Positions 63,001 to 64,000 of a stretch of DNA of 64,000 nucleotides are shown here, in pieces. The stretch spans positions 558,001 to 622,000 of the forward strand of contig NW_015961988.1 in the NCBI RefSeq assembly GCF_000497045.1, in the 5' to 3' direction. Source of the stretch: Kalmanozyma brasiliensis GHG001 (lineage: Eukaryota; Basidiomycota; Ustilaginomycetes; Ustilaginales). Below the pieces are notes generated by a model. That model saw only the letters and a list, made by a program, of their open reading frames with translations. It made no database searches and was not told where the DNA came from. Every line of letters starts with the position of its first letter. Within the stretch, counting starts at the first letter, position 1. Position numbers and translations under genes: made by a program.

Positions 63001-63513
63001 GTTGCCTGGAGATGCGGCGAGGAGAGAGTCACCGCCCTGCGAGATGTCCTGTTGCATGCGTTGGAGCTCGCTCTGCTGCTGGTGTCCCTTCTGCAGACTG
63101 TCTTCGAGCTCCTCAAAGGTGTCGTCGTCGGCGATGCGCACGCCGTAGTGTCTTCGCTGCTCCTGCTTGCGCTGTGTAGAGGGAGGCTCATCTTGACGCG
63201 CATTCTCCTTGTTGGAGGACGTGCGCGAGGTGTCGTTTGCATGAGGAGGAGGAGGGGTCCGGGCACGTCCTGTGCCGAGATCGATCGGGCCGGAAGTGAT
63301 TCTCCTGGCACGCTCCGTCGCAGCGCTGGGCTTTTTGGATCTGCCAAAGGTGCTGTTGAGAGGCTTGGCGGGCGGAAGGTCAAGGTTGATGCTGGCTACT
63401 GTTTCGAGGCCCGGCAGATCATCTCTAGCCGCTGCAGCAAGACTCTGCTCTATTGTCGAGTCGTAGTTGGAGCCGGCATCGTAGCCGGCCAATGCCGCAA
63501 AGCGATCCGCCAT
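60040..63513 (-). CDS. Mto1/ApsB-like microtubule-organising coiled-coil protein
   Basis: 1,157 residues, almost entirely coiled coil. Three regions suggest the Mto1/ApsB family, which recruits γ-tubulin complexes to non-SPB and SPB sites. An N-terminal segment near 190-245 (KSAQERINNLTQERDELKIV, then DLLREKV) resembles a divergent centrosomin CM1 motif. A block near 898-1010 (SQRNALLLTIYQQMGKIL, then FTNFDVFHSSLLSRLRRVF) matches the conserved region after the coiled coil in ApsB-type proteins. A C-terminal segment near 1089-1125 (GKWAARIKELELRCKAAEER, then VKRERQGAKERV) resembles the Mto2-binding region. The N-terminus has Ser/Pro-rich text with likely CDK sites (TPPPPHA, ASPGNDS). A Pcp1/Spc110-type pole protein is the main alternative; the Mto2-binding-like end argues against it. 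It is intronless. Confidence 0.72.
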   Translation of the reverse strand: MADRFAALAGYDAGSNYDSTIEQSLAAAARDDLPGLETVASINLDLPPAKPLNSTFGRSKKPSAATERARRITSGPIDLGTGRARTPPPPHANDTSRTSSNKENARQDEPPSTQRKQEQRRHYGVRIADDDTFEELEDSLQKGHQQQSELQRMQQDISQGGDSLLAASPGNDSGQWGARAMRRRSAAGVSMKSAQERINNLTQERDELKIVVDLLREKVSLDDRLAELIVLKKEKLSYTNKMIAQQAMLKQQDRAIKVLQKEQQQWKGTTPTDYEQRIADLQAKLLAANNKAEEERQEKIRLEDELDFVKRRGPPPGDASRGDETSATSLGDSTRLRKRIDALRDEHEDEKYELRRERDEVQEQLEQARDEIEHLRSQQGRDSSPNGSMHHQRNIDDLEQQLTAHKTENAKMLERHAQLVADIEQHKDEVYELRSSEEALQRELDVANQRLEHANITQEDEAVRFVEAERLAADRYQDQIDKLRDELASAQLQIDGKEAELEKLDAELQDLTAKVADLEYELRQAEQLLEEQKVQLEGVEAEADELDRQVQTFKQEADELRAEADELHRELEAKDADLAETNKEMQEMSNRMFGLEEELEARADEIKQLDEEIAKVEEVLQQTNEKHERHTTVLKEKLVATTQDLTGAQAQLEATLGELEAMREEADSYAREAEQLAAERARLEEINAKLDAKVSDVVEDLKAEERALDDAHAEWERKLEETESRMARVVRDKDEAIVALEKELNQMEDDLAMRKSDVQTLQDALRSKENESFRMGQSSANDKYSLELEIDRLKRDLSRCEDDLARARKDLDRKDDALRQKEDTLAQVHSELREVQAKLASEMQSRLGLSERFEAQQAAVQAERKELESARAKMEELEHELNAGERATLRTEQASRDALSQRNALLLTIYQQMGKILASSTADGNSTPRKREAELKPFTNFDVFHSSLLSRLRRVFDTQLGVDQKVKELEAKLMEKYTALKRQQDSRFRQIDRFEASIKVAADKQGQWRQRLVSKQSELDAVKATNAELLSQISSLKTRNSLSTPGDNNKLTTLTTRANTAERRLATALTQVSQAEDRLAEAKVKYGEGEGKWAARIKELELRCKAAEERVKRERQGAKERVAELEEIRRKLEKDLEAATKRNRLVGDLQANVRGIS

Positions 63514-64000
63514 GCCTTAACACTTTGCCGCTCACAGACCGAAAGCCGGATCGAAGCCAGACTGGGAAGAGATTGCGGATGGTAGGAACGCCGGTTGAAA
63601 GAATGTGACGTTGGTGTCGTTGACAATGATGTTGTTGACGCGACTGATGTCGACGATGGGTTGCTTGATCGGGCCAATTACACCGTCATGATGCTTCGGT
63701 CGGTGTTGCTACGCCTCGGACTGTAGCAGCCTTGTTGTGTGAGATGGTGGTGGCGTGAAGGTGAACGTGGCTGGATAGACGGTGCTGAGCCCGATACGTG
63801 TTCGATGCGGAATCGTCACAAAAGTTAGGGTTGCAGCTCGCGATTGTGGAGAGCCACAAGAGAGAGCGCGCGCGTATAGCCCGCATCCAACTTTGGTGCC
63901 AAATTCATTTTGGTGGAAAAGCGAGAACAACACTCCGAGTCACGTGCCACGCGTGTCGGTAATACACTCGTGCGAAAACTTCGGGATAAAACTCAGGCCT
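63514..64000. promoter_or_regulatory. Promoter of the Mto1-like gene, with E-box and MCB-type sites
   Basis: 487 bases to the right edge. A CACGTG E-box lies at 63941-63946 and an ACGCGT MCB-type hexamer at 63949-63954, three bases apart, about 430 bases upstream of the ATG. MCB sites drive G1/S transcription in fungi, so cell-cycle control is possible. A gene on the other side may begin beyond the window and own these sites. Confidence 0.4.

Overview
The window looks like nuclear DNA of a smut-type basidiomycete (Ustilaginaceae, close to Ustilago, Sporisorium or Moesziomyces). It is GC-rich, most genes are single long exons, and all recognisable products are eukaryotic. Three features point to a smut: intron poverty, long Ser/Ala/Pro-rich linkers, and long CT-rich leaders. 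This assignment is inference; no marker gene is present. Nineteen protein-coding genes and one recombinase remnant are supported. I saw no rRNA, tRNA or CRISPR.

Layout. 1-4324 (-): IBtk-like ankyrin/RCC1/BTB protein, running off the left edge. 5645-7096 (+): unrecognised conserved-looking protein. 7201-12717 (-): TFIID subunit TAF2 with three C-terminal bromodomains. 13505-15367 (+): splicing factor SNW1/Prp45. About 15805-16530 (-): remnant of a DUF3435 tyrosine recombinase. 16799-18868 (-): dynamin GTPase Vps1. 19921-21615 (+): calnexin. 21956-22766 (+, four exons): NTF2. 22965-27572 (-): Far11/STRIP subunit of STRIPAK. 28822-30441 (+): MFS antiporter. 30782-32452 (+): bifunctional thiamine enzyme THI6. 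32520-35153 (-): cysteinyl-tRNA synthetase with two plausible starts. 35659-38216 (+, one intron): Vps33. 38288-39106 (-): secreted RNase T2. 39561-40613 (-): GST-fold protein. 41303-41662 (-): SF3b p14. 42812-44575 (+): NAD-dependent methylene-THF dehydrogenase with a long N-terminal extension. 45467-48760 (+): ISWI remodeller. 48939-52166 (-): Tel2. 52577-55885 (-): PHD-finger/AT-hook protein. 55886-60039: 4.15 kb without a convincing gene. 60040-63513 (-): Mto1/ApsB-like microtubule organiser.

The genes are mostly housekeeping and do not form a pathway cluster. They fall into themes: transcription and chromatin (TAF2, ISWI, PHD protein), splicing (SNW1, p14), membrane traffic (Vps1, Vps33), cytoskeleton and signalling (Mto1, Far11), and metabolism (THI6, MTD1). 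Neighbours are often convergent with short gaps (67-198 bp) or divergent across shared 0.5-1.3 kb promoters.

I found no self-contained novel system. The points most worth following are the TAF2 triple-bromodomain fusion with one reader site apparently lost and two putative ET-docking motifs, the decayed DUF3435 recombinase, the large gene-free region upstream of the PHD gene with repeated ACAAAG-type sites, and the alternative starts of MTD1 and CysRS.
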